Assembly (NCBI GenBank): GCA_030150565.1
Contig: JASLFR010000021.1
Location: 1 to 13,477 of the forward strand
Direction of reading: 5' to 3'
Length of the DNA stretch: 13,477 bases
DNA from: Cardiobacteriales bacterium
Lineage (GTDB): Bacteria; Pseudomonadota; Gammaproteobacteria; Cardiobacteriales; Wohlfahrtiimonadaceae
Part shown: positions 1-6,067 of the stretch, piece by piece
Position numbering within the stretch: position 1 is the stretch's first letter
Layout of the letters: each line of letters begins with the position of its first letter
Notes under the pieces: model-generated
Told to the model about the DNA's origin: nothing
What the model saw: only the letters and a program-made list of their open reading frames with translations
The model's database searches: none
Translations under genes and position numbers: made by a program

Positions 1-269
1 GTTAATTGAATATTAAACCCTTCCTCATTCGCTTTTTTGACCGCCTCTTCAATATCAAGACAATCCGTATCAACACCCTTAAATTCAACTCTGAAATTAC
101 GTTCTCCACCACATATTTGATAAAGCGCCGCAAATAAATCATCCACCCAAAACTGCAATCTTCGATTTGTAAAACTAGAAAGCGCAGAATTATCAGCAGG
201 CGTCGTACCGTTAACTGTTATCTTTGTTTCAACCGTAAAGGGATTATGCTCAATATATACATCAATCAT
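1..269 (-). CDS. Unrecognised protein, N-terminal part only, partner of the GTPase
   Basis: An open frame of 89 codons reads from an ATG at 269 to the window edge with no stop, so the C-terminal part is missing. The start overlaps the stop of the upstream GTPase gene in an ATGA arrangement, which implies translational coupling and a shared function. The visible part begins MIDVYIEHNPFTVETKITV and looks like beta strands. A stretch rich in aromatic and charged residues follows (RRLQFWVDDLFAALYQICGG, residues ~37-56), then an acidic helix around DCLDIEEAVKKANEEG. I see no signal peptide or membrane segment. I do not recognise the family with confidence. My inference is a second component of a dynamin-like GTPase system, perhaps the stalk or effector half that the small GTPase lacks. 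The gene is AT-rich like its partner and unlike the art genes. Confidence 0.6.
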   Translation of the reverse strand, partial: MIDVYIEHNPFTVETKITVNGTTPADNSALSSFTNRRLQFWVDDLFAALYQICGGERNFRVEFKGVDTDCLDIEEAVKKANEEGFNIQL

Positions 270-1150
270 TTACTTTTGCCTTTCCGTGCAAATAAATTTA
301 GTAACTTTAAATTTAAATCTAAAATACCACTATCTCTTATTATTTTAATAAAAACATCTTTTTTATTTTTTTGAGAAAATGAATCCAATTGCTGATAAGT
401 TATTACCTCTTTTTTGCTATCTGCGTTTACGAGCCTCATCAACGCATGCCTTTCACTCCGTGTTAACCGTTCGTTATTTAAATACTTAGAGGCCACCAAT
501 ACTGTTTCCGATGACATGCACACAATATTTTTAAGATGCTTGTGACCGAAGCCATTTTTTTTCAGATATCTTCTAACCTTCTCAGCTACAGACTGAATAG
601 TTTCACCTCGTTCGGAATCCAATACATCGATTTTATTAATAATAAATATTATATTTCCGACATTCCTCTTATTTTTAAGAATTTTTTTTAGCAAATCTTT
701 ATCATCATTTATACCTATCTGTGTGGCATTAATAACATATAGGATTAAATCTAACTTTTTCTCTGAAATAAATGCTTCTAAAATCTGCTGATGCCTACTA
801 TCTTGGCTATTATTCGGACCAGGCGTATCGTATATGCGGATAGGTTTACTTAATAACGTAATATTTTGAAATCTTCCCTTTAAAAATATCCCAATAACAT
901 CATTATCACTATTCCAAGACTTTAAAAGCTCAGTTGATATAACAGATGGACCAATAAGTCCTTTCTTTCTATGTTCAACCGAACCATAATACTTATCTAA
1001 TTCATTCTCTTGTTCAATTACTGTAACTTTTGCTGTAGTCGCTTCATTTGCAGATAGCATGAGTTCAGCTCCAAGCAGACTATTTACTAAAGTTGACTTC
1101 CCCGCACTCATAGTAGCGATTACAGCTATCTCAATAAAACTCTCTTTCAT
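266..1150 (-). CDS. Dynamin-like P-loop GTPase, compact
   Basis: A 294-residue GTPase. The G1 loop is ATMSAGKST (residues 12-20), with Ala where most P-loops have the first Gly. Candidate switch I threonines lie in EATTAKVT (36-43), G3 is DTPG (108-111), G4 is NKID (172-175), and CMSS (211-214) is a likely G5. The combination MSAGKSTLVNSLLG, DTPG and NKID is typical of the dynamin N-terminal domain (Pfam Dynamin_N). Most bacterial dynamins exceed 500 residues because stalk and membrane-binding parts follow; here the chain ends soon after the GTPase fold, at an SGILDLN segment. No membrane helix is visible. The ATG at 1150 directly follows an in-frame TAG and has only a weak ribosome site. The gene overlaps the next minus-strand gene by 4 bases. 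Small GTPases of this type occur in accessory and defence loci, so a defence role is possible but unproven. Confidence 0.8.
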   Translation of the reverse strand: MKESFIEIAVIATMSAGKSTLVNSLLGAELMLSANEATTAKVTVIEQENELDKYYGSVEHRKKGLIGPSVISTELLKSWNSDNDVIGIFLKGRFQNITLLSKPIRIYDTPGPNNSQDSRHQQILEAFISEKKLDLILYVINATQIGINDDKDLLKKILKNKRNVGNIIFIINKIDVLDSERGETIQSVAEKVRRYLKKNGFGHKHLKNIVCMSSETVLVASKYLNNERLTRSERHALMRLVNADSKKEVITYQQLDSFSQKNKKDVFIKIIRDSGILDLNLKLLNLFARKGKSK

Positions 1151-1176
1151 CTAAAATCCAATAGTTCTTGCTATAT

Positions 1177-1206
1177 ATAATATCTTAAACATAAATAATA
1201 CCACAA
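1177..1206 (-). promoter_or_regulatory. Candidate promoter of the GTPase operon
   Basis: On the minus strand, TTGTGG (1206-1201) is followed after 18 bases by TATTAT (1182-1177), about 27 bases upstream of the ATG. The surrounding DNA is very AT-rich, so chance matches are likely. This is the best sigma70-like pair seen. Confidence 0.35.
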
Positions 1207-1302
1207 TTTAAACGGATTCTAAACACAACAATCAATTATATGATTAAAAAATTATTCATTGCATTTTTCAGAATAGCCCCTAGTCCCCTACCCTAAAACT
1301 CT

Positions 1303-1344
1303 AAAAATAAAAAAGCCCTTGCAACATTATGTTACAAGGGCTTT
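1303..1344 (-). terminator. Intrinsic terminator after tRNA-Ser
   Basis: On the minus strand a 15-bp stem pairs AAAGCCCTTGTAACA (1344-1330) with TGTTGCAAGGGCTTT (1326-1312). It contains one U-G wobble and a very small loop, and is followed by a T-rich run (TTTTTTATTTTT). It lies 6 bases past the CCA end of the tRNA and probably also ends read-through from the art operon. Confidence 0.88.
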
Positions 1345-1349
1345 AGGTA

Positions 1350-1440
1350 TGGCGGAAAAGGAGGGATTCGAACCCTCGATACGCTATTAACGTATACACC
1401 CTTAGCAGGGGTGCGCCTTCAGCCGCTCGGCCACTTTTCC
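1350..1440 (-). tRNA. tRNA-Ser (anticodon GCU)
   Basis: The 91-nt minus-strand sequence folds as a class II tRNA. Acceptor arms are GGAAAAG and CTTTTCC, the D stem is GCC/GGC, and the anticodon stem is CACCC/GGGTG with loop CTGCTAA. The long variable arm has an ATACG/CGTAT stem, and the T arm is GAGGG TTCGAAT CCCTC. The CCA end is encoded. The anticodon GCT (plus-strand agc at 1404-1406) reads AGC and AGU serine codons, and the long variable arm is the serine identity element. It stands alone, with its own promoter upstream and a strong terminator downstream. Its 3' end borders an AT-rich accessory-looking segment. Confidence 0.97.
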
Positions 1441-1456
1441 TAAAAAGAAGAACACT

Positions 1457-1484
1457 ATTGTAACGGTGATTTATTTTTTGTAAA
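1457..1484 (-). promoter_or_regulatory. Promoter of tRNA-Ser(GCU)
   Basis: On the minus strand, TTTACA (1484-1479) and TACAAT (1462-1457) are separated by 16 bases. Each matches the sigma70 consensus at five of six positions. The -10 box ends about 16 bases before the mature tRNA 5' end. The whole promoter sits in the 57-bp gap after the artM stop codon. Confidence 0.75.
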
Positions 1485-1497
1485 GCCTATTAATAGA

Positions 1498-2187
1498 TCA
1501 ATTCTGGAAACTTAACGCTTTCTGCTCAATCACCTTAGCTAAAATAATCAGCAATCCATTAACCACAATATAGATTGCTCCCGCCATTAGATAGTAAGTG
1601 AGCTGATCGTATGTAAAACCGACTAACATATTCACTCGACCGATAATATCTAAAAGAGCGATTGTGCTCACGAGTGATGTTCCTTTAAAGACAAGAACAA
1701 TCTCATTTGAGTAGGTAGGAATCGCACGGCGTAGCGCTAATGGAAAGAGGATTTTAAATGCCTCAAAACGGCTCATTCCCAATGCTAAACACGCCTTCCA
1801 CTGATCTGGCGAGATGTTTTTCATCGCACCGTGAAAAATCTGAGTGGTATAAGCGGCTGAATTGAGAGAGAAAGTTAACACAGCGCAGAACCACGCCTGA
1901 GCAAAAAGAACCATAAAGATGCTCTCTCGAAACGCCTCAAATTGTCCTGGTCCAAAATAGATTAAAAAGAGCTGAACAAGCAGAGGAGTTCCTGTAAAGA
2001 AGAGGATAAACCCTCTCGTTAAATATGCAGATGGTTTCCCCTCCCTAAGCGTTAAGATTGCGGTTGAAATCGCTGCAATAACGAATCCAAAAAAGAGTGC
2101 TACAAGGGTGATCCCTAAACTTAAAGGGAGCCCTTTTAAAATATAGAGAAAACTTTGCCAATGACTTTCCGTAACTGTATCTAACAT
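1498..2187 (-). CDS. artM: Amino-acid ABC transporter permease, ArtM-like
   Basis: A 229-residue inner-membrane protein of the HisM/ArtM permease family, one of two membrane subunits through which the amino acid enters the cytoplasm. Hydrophobic segments occur at about 15-45, 58-80, 88-112 and 200-220. The EAA loop that docks on the ATPase is visible as ALGMSRFEAFKILFPLALRR (~135-154). The Gly in LGMSRFEAF and the following FP and R residues are as expected. It starts with ATG 9 bases after the artQ stop and is the last gene of artPIQM. No terminator is visible after its stop, and the next element is the tRNA-Ser promoter. Length and sequence fit ArtM; substrate assignment rests on the operon order and on the ArtP and binding-protein similarity. 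Confidence 0.92.
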   Translation of the reverse strand: MLDTVTESHWQSFLYILKGLPLSLGITLVALFFGFVIAAISTAILTLREGKPSAYLTRGFILFFTGTPLLVQLFLIYFGPGQFEAFRESIFMVLFAQAWFCAVLTFSLNSAAYTTQIFHGAMKNISPDQWKACLALGMSRFEAFKILFPLALRRAIPTYSNEIVLVFKGTSLVSTIALLDIIGRVNMLVGFTYDQLTYYLMAGAIYIVVNGLLIILAKVIEQKALSFQN

Positions 2188-2196
2188 CCCCTACCC

Positions 2197-2937
2197 CTAA
2201 TCTGCTGCCGAATCGTAATGTGTTAAACGCTGATAGAGCACTCGTTGTAGAAATTGGCTCACAAGCGAAACAGATAGATAGAGAAGCGCCGCTACAGTGA
2301 ACCATGTAAATCCATCTCCCGTTGCACTAAAGACCTTTCTCGTCCCCTCCATCAATTCATATACACCAATAAGCGAGATGAGCGCCGTATCTTTTAGAAG
2401 AACAAGCCACTGATTTCCAAGTCCTGGAAAAGCGTGGCGCAACATTTGGGGAAGAATGATATAGAAGAATGTACGCCCCTTCGACAACCCTAAAACTGCC
2501 CCAGAATCCCACTGCGACTTAGGTACGGCTAAGAGCGCACCTCTCAAAGTTTGGGAGGCGTAAGAAGCGTAAATTAACGCCAAAGCAAATGCCCCAAGAA
2601 GAAAGTAGGAGAATTGAACGCCACCAAAATACTCATCGATCGCAAGCACCCATCCAACACCACTATCCAGAAGGTTATAGTAGATTTGAGGAATTCCAAA
2701 TCCGATCAGAAAGATCACCACCAATTCAGGAAGCGAACGAATCAACGTAACAAATAGGGTGATGGGATAACGGATAATTTTCAACGGACTTAGCTCTAAA
2801 AGCGCATAGATCATCGCTAGAAAGAGGCCTACCGTTGCTGCAATTAATGAGAGGTAGAGCGTGTACTTCAATCCCTCAAGGAGAGAGAGAAAATAGGGGC
2901 TCGTCATAAAACCAAATAGAGCTTCAAAGGAGGACAC
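2197..2937 (-). CDS. artQ: Amino-acid ABC transporter permease, ArtQ-like
   Basis: A 246-residue membrane protein of the HisQ/ArtQ family, the other half of the translocation pore. It has several hydrophobic helices (about 14-45, 55-80, 105-130 and 205-232). Its EAA-type coupling loop reads GAVLGLSKGRTFFYIILPQM (~146-165), with Gly, Leu-Pro and a following Arg in the usual places. The start is a GTG at 2937, chosen because AAGG lies 7-10 bases upstream. The internal ATG at codon 11 has no ribosome site and would remove conserved N-terminal sequence. The gene follows the binding-protein gene after a 96-base gap containing a hairpin and precedes artM by 9 bases. Confidence 0.92.
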   Translation of the reverse strand: MSSFEALFGFMTSPYFLSLLEGLKYTLYLSLIAATVGLFLAMIYALLELSPLKIIRYPITLFVTLIRSLPELVVIFLIGFGIPQIYYNLLDSGVGWVLAIDEYFGGVQFSYFLLGAFALALIYASYASQTLRGALLAVPKSQWDSGAVLGLSKGRTFFYIILPQMLRHAFPGLGNQWLVLLKDTALISLIGVYELMEGTRKVFSATGDGFTWFTVAALLYLSVSLVSQFLQRVLYQRLTHYDSAAD

Positions 2938-3003
2938 AATAATAACCTTAGCGTTAAAAGAGAGCGAAGATTCCTCTCCACTCTCCTATTCAATCAACAA
3001 AAT

Positions 3004-3020
3004 GAGGGGATAATCCCCTC
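3004..3020 (-). promoter_or_regulatory. Intercistronic hairpin between artI and artQ
   Basis: A perfect inverted repeat, GAGGGGA-TTA-TCCCCTC, lies 14 bases after the binding-protein stop codon on the minus strand and is followed by ATTTTG rather than a long T run. Such a stem could protect the upstream mRNA from 3' exonucleases or act as a leaky terminator, so that more binding protein than permease is made. This is common in ABC importer operons. The stem is seen; its role is inferred. Confidence 0.55.
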
Positions 3021-3033
3021 AAAAAGAGGGATA

Positions 3034-3771
3034 TTAACGATCACCAAACCACTTCTTGTAGATCTCGTCATAACGGCCATTCTCTTTTACCGTCTTAAGC
3101 GCTGCATTCACCGCTTCAATAGTTGCTGCATCATTTTGACGAGCTGCGATTCCTAAACCTTGACCAAAGTAAGCAGCGTCAGTCACCTTTTCACCATAAA
3201 CAGTGAGCTGATCATTCTCTTTGATGTAATCGTAAACAACTTCTCCATCACCAAAGACCACATTGACACGACCAATTAAAAGATCATTAATCGCTGAAGG
3301 GTACTCAGGGTAGCTTGAGATGTTCGCCCCTTTGAGGTTCGCATTTACATACTCTTGATGCGTTGAGCCTGAAAGAACCCCAACCTTTTCGCTATTGAGA
3401 TCTCCAATCTTATCCTCATTCTCCTTCTTCACGATATAGATAGAGTAGTTAAGATAGTAGGGGTCTGAGAAACGCACCTGTTTTGCGCGCGCTTCAGTGA
3501 TATCCATAGATGAGATAATCAGATCAAAACGGCGCTGACGAAGTTGAGGGATGAGTGAGTCAAAACTCTGCTCTACATAGGTACACTCACGCTCCATCAC
3601 TTTACAGAGCTCATTCATCACATCAATATCAAATCCAACAAGCTCATTCTTCTCATTTTTATACTCAAAAGGGGCATATTGAGGATTGGTACCAATTTTT
3701 AGCTCTTTTGCAACGATTGGGCTCACTGCAAGTGCAGCCATCATCGCTAAAGCGGTTAACGTCTTCTTCAT
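3034..3771 (-). CDS. artI: Periplasmic basic amino-acid (arginine) binding protein
   Basis: A 245-residue solute-binding protein of family 3 (SBP_bac_3) that captures amino acid in the periplasm and delivers it to the ArtQM permease. Residues 1-21 form a type I signal peptide (MKKTLTALAMMAALAVSPIVA), with probable cleavage before KELKIG. Ligand-pocket signatures match ArtI/ArtJ: IGTNPQYAPFEY (26-37), GFDIDVMNELC (46-56), SMDITEARAKQVRFSDPYY (~86-104), SGSTHQEYV and FGQGLGIA. The SMDITEAR segment is typical of Arg/Lys/Orn and His binders. The start has a strong AAGGAG site 7 bases upstream of the ATG. It lies second in the operon, 38 bases after artP. ArtI, ArtJ and ArgT/HisJ cannot be told apart with certainty by eye; arginine is favoured by the similarity of ArtP. 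Confidence 0.9.
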   Translation of the reverse strand: MKKTLTALAMMAALAVSPIVAKELKIGTNPQYAPFEYKNEKNELVGFDIDVMNELCKVMERECTYVEQSFDSLIPQLRQRRFDLIISSMDITEARAKQVRFSDPYYLNYSIYIVKKENEDKIGDLNSEKVGVLSGSTHQEYVNANLKGANISSYPEYPSAINDLLIGRVNVVFGDGEVVYDYIKENDQLTVYGEKVTDAAYFGQGLGIAARQNDAATIEAVNAALKTVKENGRYDEIYKKWFGDR

Positions 3772-3809
3772 GATTAGACTCCTTCGTCCAACTAATTTTT
3801 AATCAATTT

Positions 3810-4538
3810 TTATGAGTGAGAGAGATACTGGGTAAAGGCTTCAGTCTGCGGATTAGTGAAGATCTCCATCCCCCCCTGTTCGATGATCTCTCCCCCCTCA
3901 AGATATACCACAAATGTGCCGATACGTTTAGCAAATTCAACATCATGCGTCACAACAATCTGCGTAATATCATACTGTGCAAGCTCTTTAATAATATTCC
4001 CCACTTGAGAGGAGATCTCTGGATCGAGCGCAGCAGTTGGCTCATCAAAAAGAAGCACCTTTGGTTCCATCATCAATGCTCTTGCAATCGCTACTCGCTG
4101 CTGCTGTCCGCCTGATAATTTAAGGGGATAACGATGCTCAAACCCATTGAGCTTAAGATTCTCTAAAATCTCATACGCACGCTTCTCAGCGCTCTCCCGC
4201 TCCTCCCCTTTTAGATGAATGGGGGCGTATACTAAATTTTGCAGTACTGTACGGTGGGGCCAAAGATGGTACTGCTGAAAAATCATACCTACATTTTGGC
4301 GCAACTGACGAATCGTCGCCTCTGAGATCTTCTCGCTAAAGTCGAAATGAAAGCCCCCAATCGTTAAAGAGCCTTGCGTTGGCTGCTCTAAAAGATTAAA
4401 GATGCGCAAAAGAGTACTCTTTCCAGCTCCACTTGGTCCAAGAAGCACAATCACCTCACCACGATCTGCCTCAATCGAAACCTCTCTCAATACCTGCGTA
4501 GAACCGTAATAGTAATTGATATCTTTTAATTCGATCAT
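3810..4538 (-). CDS. artP: Arginine ABC transporter ATP-binding protein, ArtP-like
   Basis: A 242-residue cytoplasmic ATPase that drives import through ArtQM. It carries all ABC motifs: Walker A GPSGAGKST (~34-42), the Q-loop in MIFQQYHLWPH (~86-96), signature LSGGQQQR (~141-148), Walker B VLLFDEP (~161-167) with catalytic Glu, the D-loop in AALDPE, and the H-loop His in VVTHD. The extended runs NVGMIFQQYHLWPH and RVAIARALMMEPKVLLFDEP are very close to E. coli ArtP as I remember it. It is the first gene of the operon. Its ATG at 4538 is preceded by a purine-rich AGAGAAGAAAGG run. I saw no convincing ArgR box upstream, so regulation is left open. Confidence 0.94.
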   Translation of the reverse strand: MIELKDINYYYGSTQVLREVSIEADRGEVIVLLGPSGAGKSTLLRIFNLLEQPTQGSLTIGGFHFDFSEKISEATIRQLRQNVGMIFQQYHLWPHRTVLQNLVYAPIHLKGEERESAEKRAYEILENLKLNGFEHRYPLKLSGGQQQRVAIARALMMEPKVLLFDEPTAALDPEISSQVGNIIKELAQYDITQIVVTHDVEFAKRIGTFVVYLEGGEIIEQGGMEIFTNPQTEAFTQYLSHS

Positions 4539-4764
4539 CCTTTCTTCTCTACCCCTGCGCTTAAATTTAATCCAGATGTTGGGGGGATAGTTTAGAGGAT
4601 TTTGCCTAAAGGCGCTTCAATTTTATTGTTCGTTCTTTACCCGATGAGCTTCCTAAGAGCGCTTTTAAACTTTCTTCATCTACACTCTTGGGCTACAATT
4701 TAGACAATTTTATTTAAGCGTTTTCCCCTTCTCTCCCCCCATTTTTAGAGGATTGTTTGCGATT
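4539..4764. promoter_or_regulatory. Divergent intergenic region between artP and the P-loop ATPase
   Basis: This 226-bp gap must hold promoters for both directions. For the plus strand the best -10 is TACAAT (4694-4699), but its -35 is poor. For the minus strand I found no good pair. An 11-base direct repeat, TTTAGAGGATT, occurs at 4591-4601 and 4744-4754. A GGGGGGA (4581-4587) and TCCCCCC (4734-4740) inverted repeat lies just before each copy or adjacent to it. The second direct-repeat copy contains the probable ribosome site of the downstream gene. No clear operator or riboswitch fold was seen. Confidence 0.5.
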
Positions 4765-5604
4765 ATGGCTTCTTCATTAGTAGATCAATTTCTTAATGCT
4801 CCCAAAAAACGGCTCACCCTGATGGGGATGAGTGGTGTAGGAAAGACATACCTCTCTAAACTTCTCCCCCGCGCCCAATGGTTCCACTACTCGGTGGATT
4901 ATCGAATCGGCACCCGCTATCTTGGGGAGGAGATCAACAATATTCTTAAGATAGAGGCGATGAAGAACCCAACCCTTGCGCGCCTTCTTCGCAATAACTC
5001 CATCACCATTGAATCAAAGTTGAGTTTTGATAACCTCGAACCTCTCTCCCACTTTGTTGGGATGGTGGGGGATTTAGAGAAGGGGGGCTTACCGCTTGAG
5101 GCCTTTTTAGAGCGTCTTGAAAAGCATCGGCAAGCAGAGATAGCAGCCACTCGTGATGCTCTTCTCTTTATGGAGCGCTCAGAGAAGATATACGGCTACC
5201 CCAACTTTATCTGTGATAGCAGTGGAAGCCTGTGTGAAATTGATGATGAGGAGACGTGGGAGGCGCTCTTTAACGCCTCGCTCTTAATCTATCTTGAAGC
5301 GAGCCCCTCTATTCGTGAAGAGGTGATCAAGCGGGCGCAGACACATCCAAAACCTCTCTACTACAATCGCCAATTTCTCCTTACCAAATTGGCAGAATTT
5401 GCCAAGATTGAGCAGCTTTCAGGGTGGGAGATGATCGATCCTCAACAATTTGCACAGTGGGTTTTCCCCCACTTAATTGAGCACCGTTTAGGGAGATATG
5501 AGCATCTTGCTAAAAAATATGGGGTAACAATTCCTGCAGAGCGCCTATATGGAGCCAAAAATCAGGCTGAACTCTTTCAACTAATTGAAGTCTACGGAGT
5601 GTAA
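4765..5604 (+). CDS. P-loop ATPase/kinase-like protein of unknown function
   Basis: A soluble protein of 279 residues counted from the ATG at 4765. A TTG at 4753 is in frame, but the AGAGG at 4747-4751 is almost touching it, so the ATG (13 bases away) is the better though not ideal start. Walker A is GMSGVGKT (~21-28), preceded by the strand LTLM. The layout of a short P-loop followed by ...WFHYSVDYRIGTRYL resembles small nucleotide kinases. A candidate Walker B-like strand is NFICDSSGS (~147-155), and LLIYLEAS (~173-180) is another core strand. The C-terminal third is alpha-helical and charged. There is no signal peptide or membrane helix. The next gene starts immediately after its stop, so the two are surely co-expressed. 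I do not know its substrate; the pairing with a Mth938-domain protein is the only functional hint. Confidence 0.75.
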   Translation: MASSLVDQFLNAPKKRLTLMGMSGVGKTYLSKLLPRAQWFHYSVDYRIGTRYLGEEINNILKIEAMKNPTLARLLRNNSITIESKLSFDNLEPLSHFVGMVGDLEKGGLPLEAFLERLEKHRQAEIAATRDALLFMERSEKIYGYPNFICDSSGSLCEIDDEETWEALFNASLLIYLEASPSIREEVIKRAQTHPKPLYYNRQFLLTKLAEFAKIEQLSGWEMIDPQQFAQWVFPHLIEHRLGRYEHLAKKYGVTIPAERLYGAKNQAELFQLIEVYGV

Positions 5605-6000
5605 ATGGACGGCTTAACTTCCAATATTCAACGAGAAACCACCGATAATCTACATATTAAGCGCTATAGCCGAGGCTATTTCATGCTCAATAATGAGGAG
5701 GAGTATCAGCAACCGATTGCACTCTTTAATCAATCGATCTACACCGATATTCTCCCCGAGCGTTTTGAAGCGCTAGAAGCGCACCATTTTGAAGCGTGGC
5801 TCGCTCTAAAACCGAGCGTTATCTTGGTGAGTACGGGAGATAAGATGCAATTTCTCGATCCAAAATGGGTCGCCTATTTTAATCAAAGAGGAATCGGGAT
5901 CGATACTATGCCTACGGAATCGCTCTGCCGCACTTTTACAATTCTTGCGGTAGAGGATCGCCAAGCCCTCGGGATCTTCTTCCCTAAAGAGGAGGATTAA
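5605..6000 (+). CDS. Mth938/DUF498 domain protein (NDUFAF3-like)
   Basis: A 131-residue soluble protein whose central and C-terminal part fits the Mth938-like (DUF498/DUF598, COG3737) fold. Signatures are SVILVSTGDK (71-80) and GIGIDTMPTESLCRTFTILA (96-115), corresponding to the family's GTG...GIG-x-x-x-MxTxxACRTxNxL pattern. A DR pair (118-119) follows. The human member NDUFAF3 is a complex I assembly factor; bacterial members have no settled role. The ATG directly follows the TAA of the ATPase gene and has a GGAG 5 bases upstream, so the two form a tight operon. A terminator hairpin follows. Confidence 0.85.
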   Translation: MDGLTSNIQRETTDNLHIKRYSRGYFMLNNEEEYQQPIALFNQSIYTDILPERFEALEAHHFEAWLALKPSVILVSTGDKMQFLDPKWVAYFNQRGIGIDTMPTESLCRTFTILAVEDRQALGIFFPKEED

Positions 6001-6021
6001 ACATAGCTCCTATAAAAAGAG

Positions 6022-6051
6022 AGAGCCCCCCAAATAGGGAGGCTCTTTTTT
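6022..6051. terminator. Shared terminator between convergent genes
   Basis: A stem AGAGCCCCCC (6022-6031) pairs with GGGAGGCTCT (6037-6046), with one C-A mismatch and loop AAATA, followed by a run of T to 6051. An A-rich stretch (AAAAAG) on the other side gives a weaker T run for minus-strand transcription, so it may work in both directions. Confidence 0.8.
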
Positions 6052-6067
6052 CATGCTCTCTCAATTC

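Noticed and set aside
2045..2305. Minus-strand frame of 86 codons across the artQ-artM junction
   Set aside because: It overlaps two real permease genes in another frame and has no recognisable features.
4539..4764. ArgR operator for the art operon
   Set aside because: No pair of TGAAT/ATTCA-like half sites with proper spacing was found.
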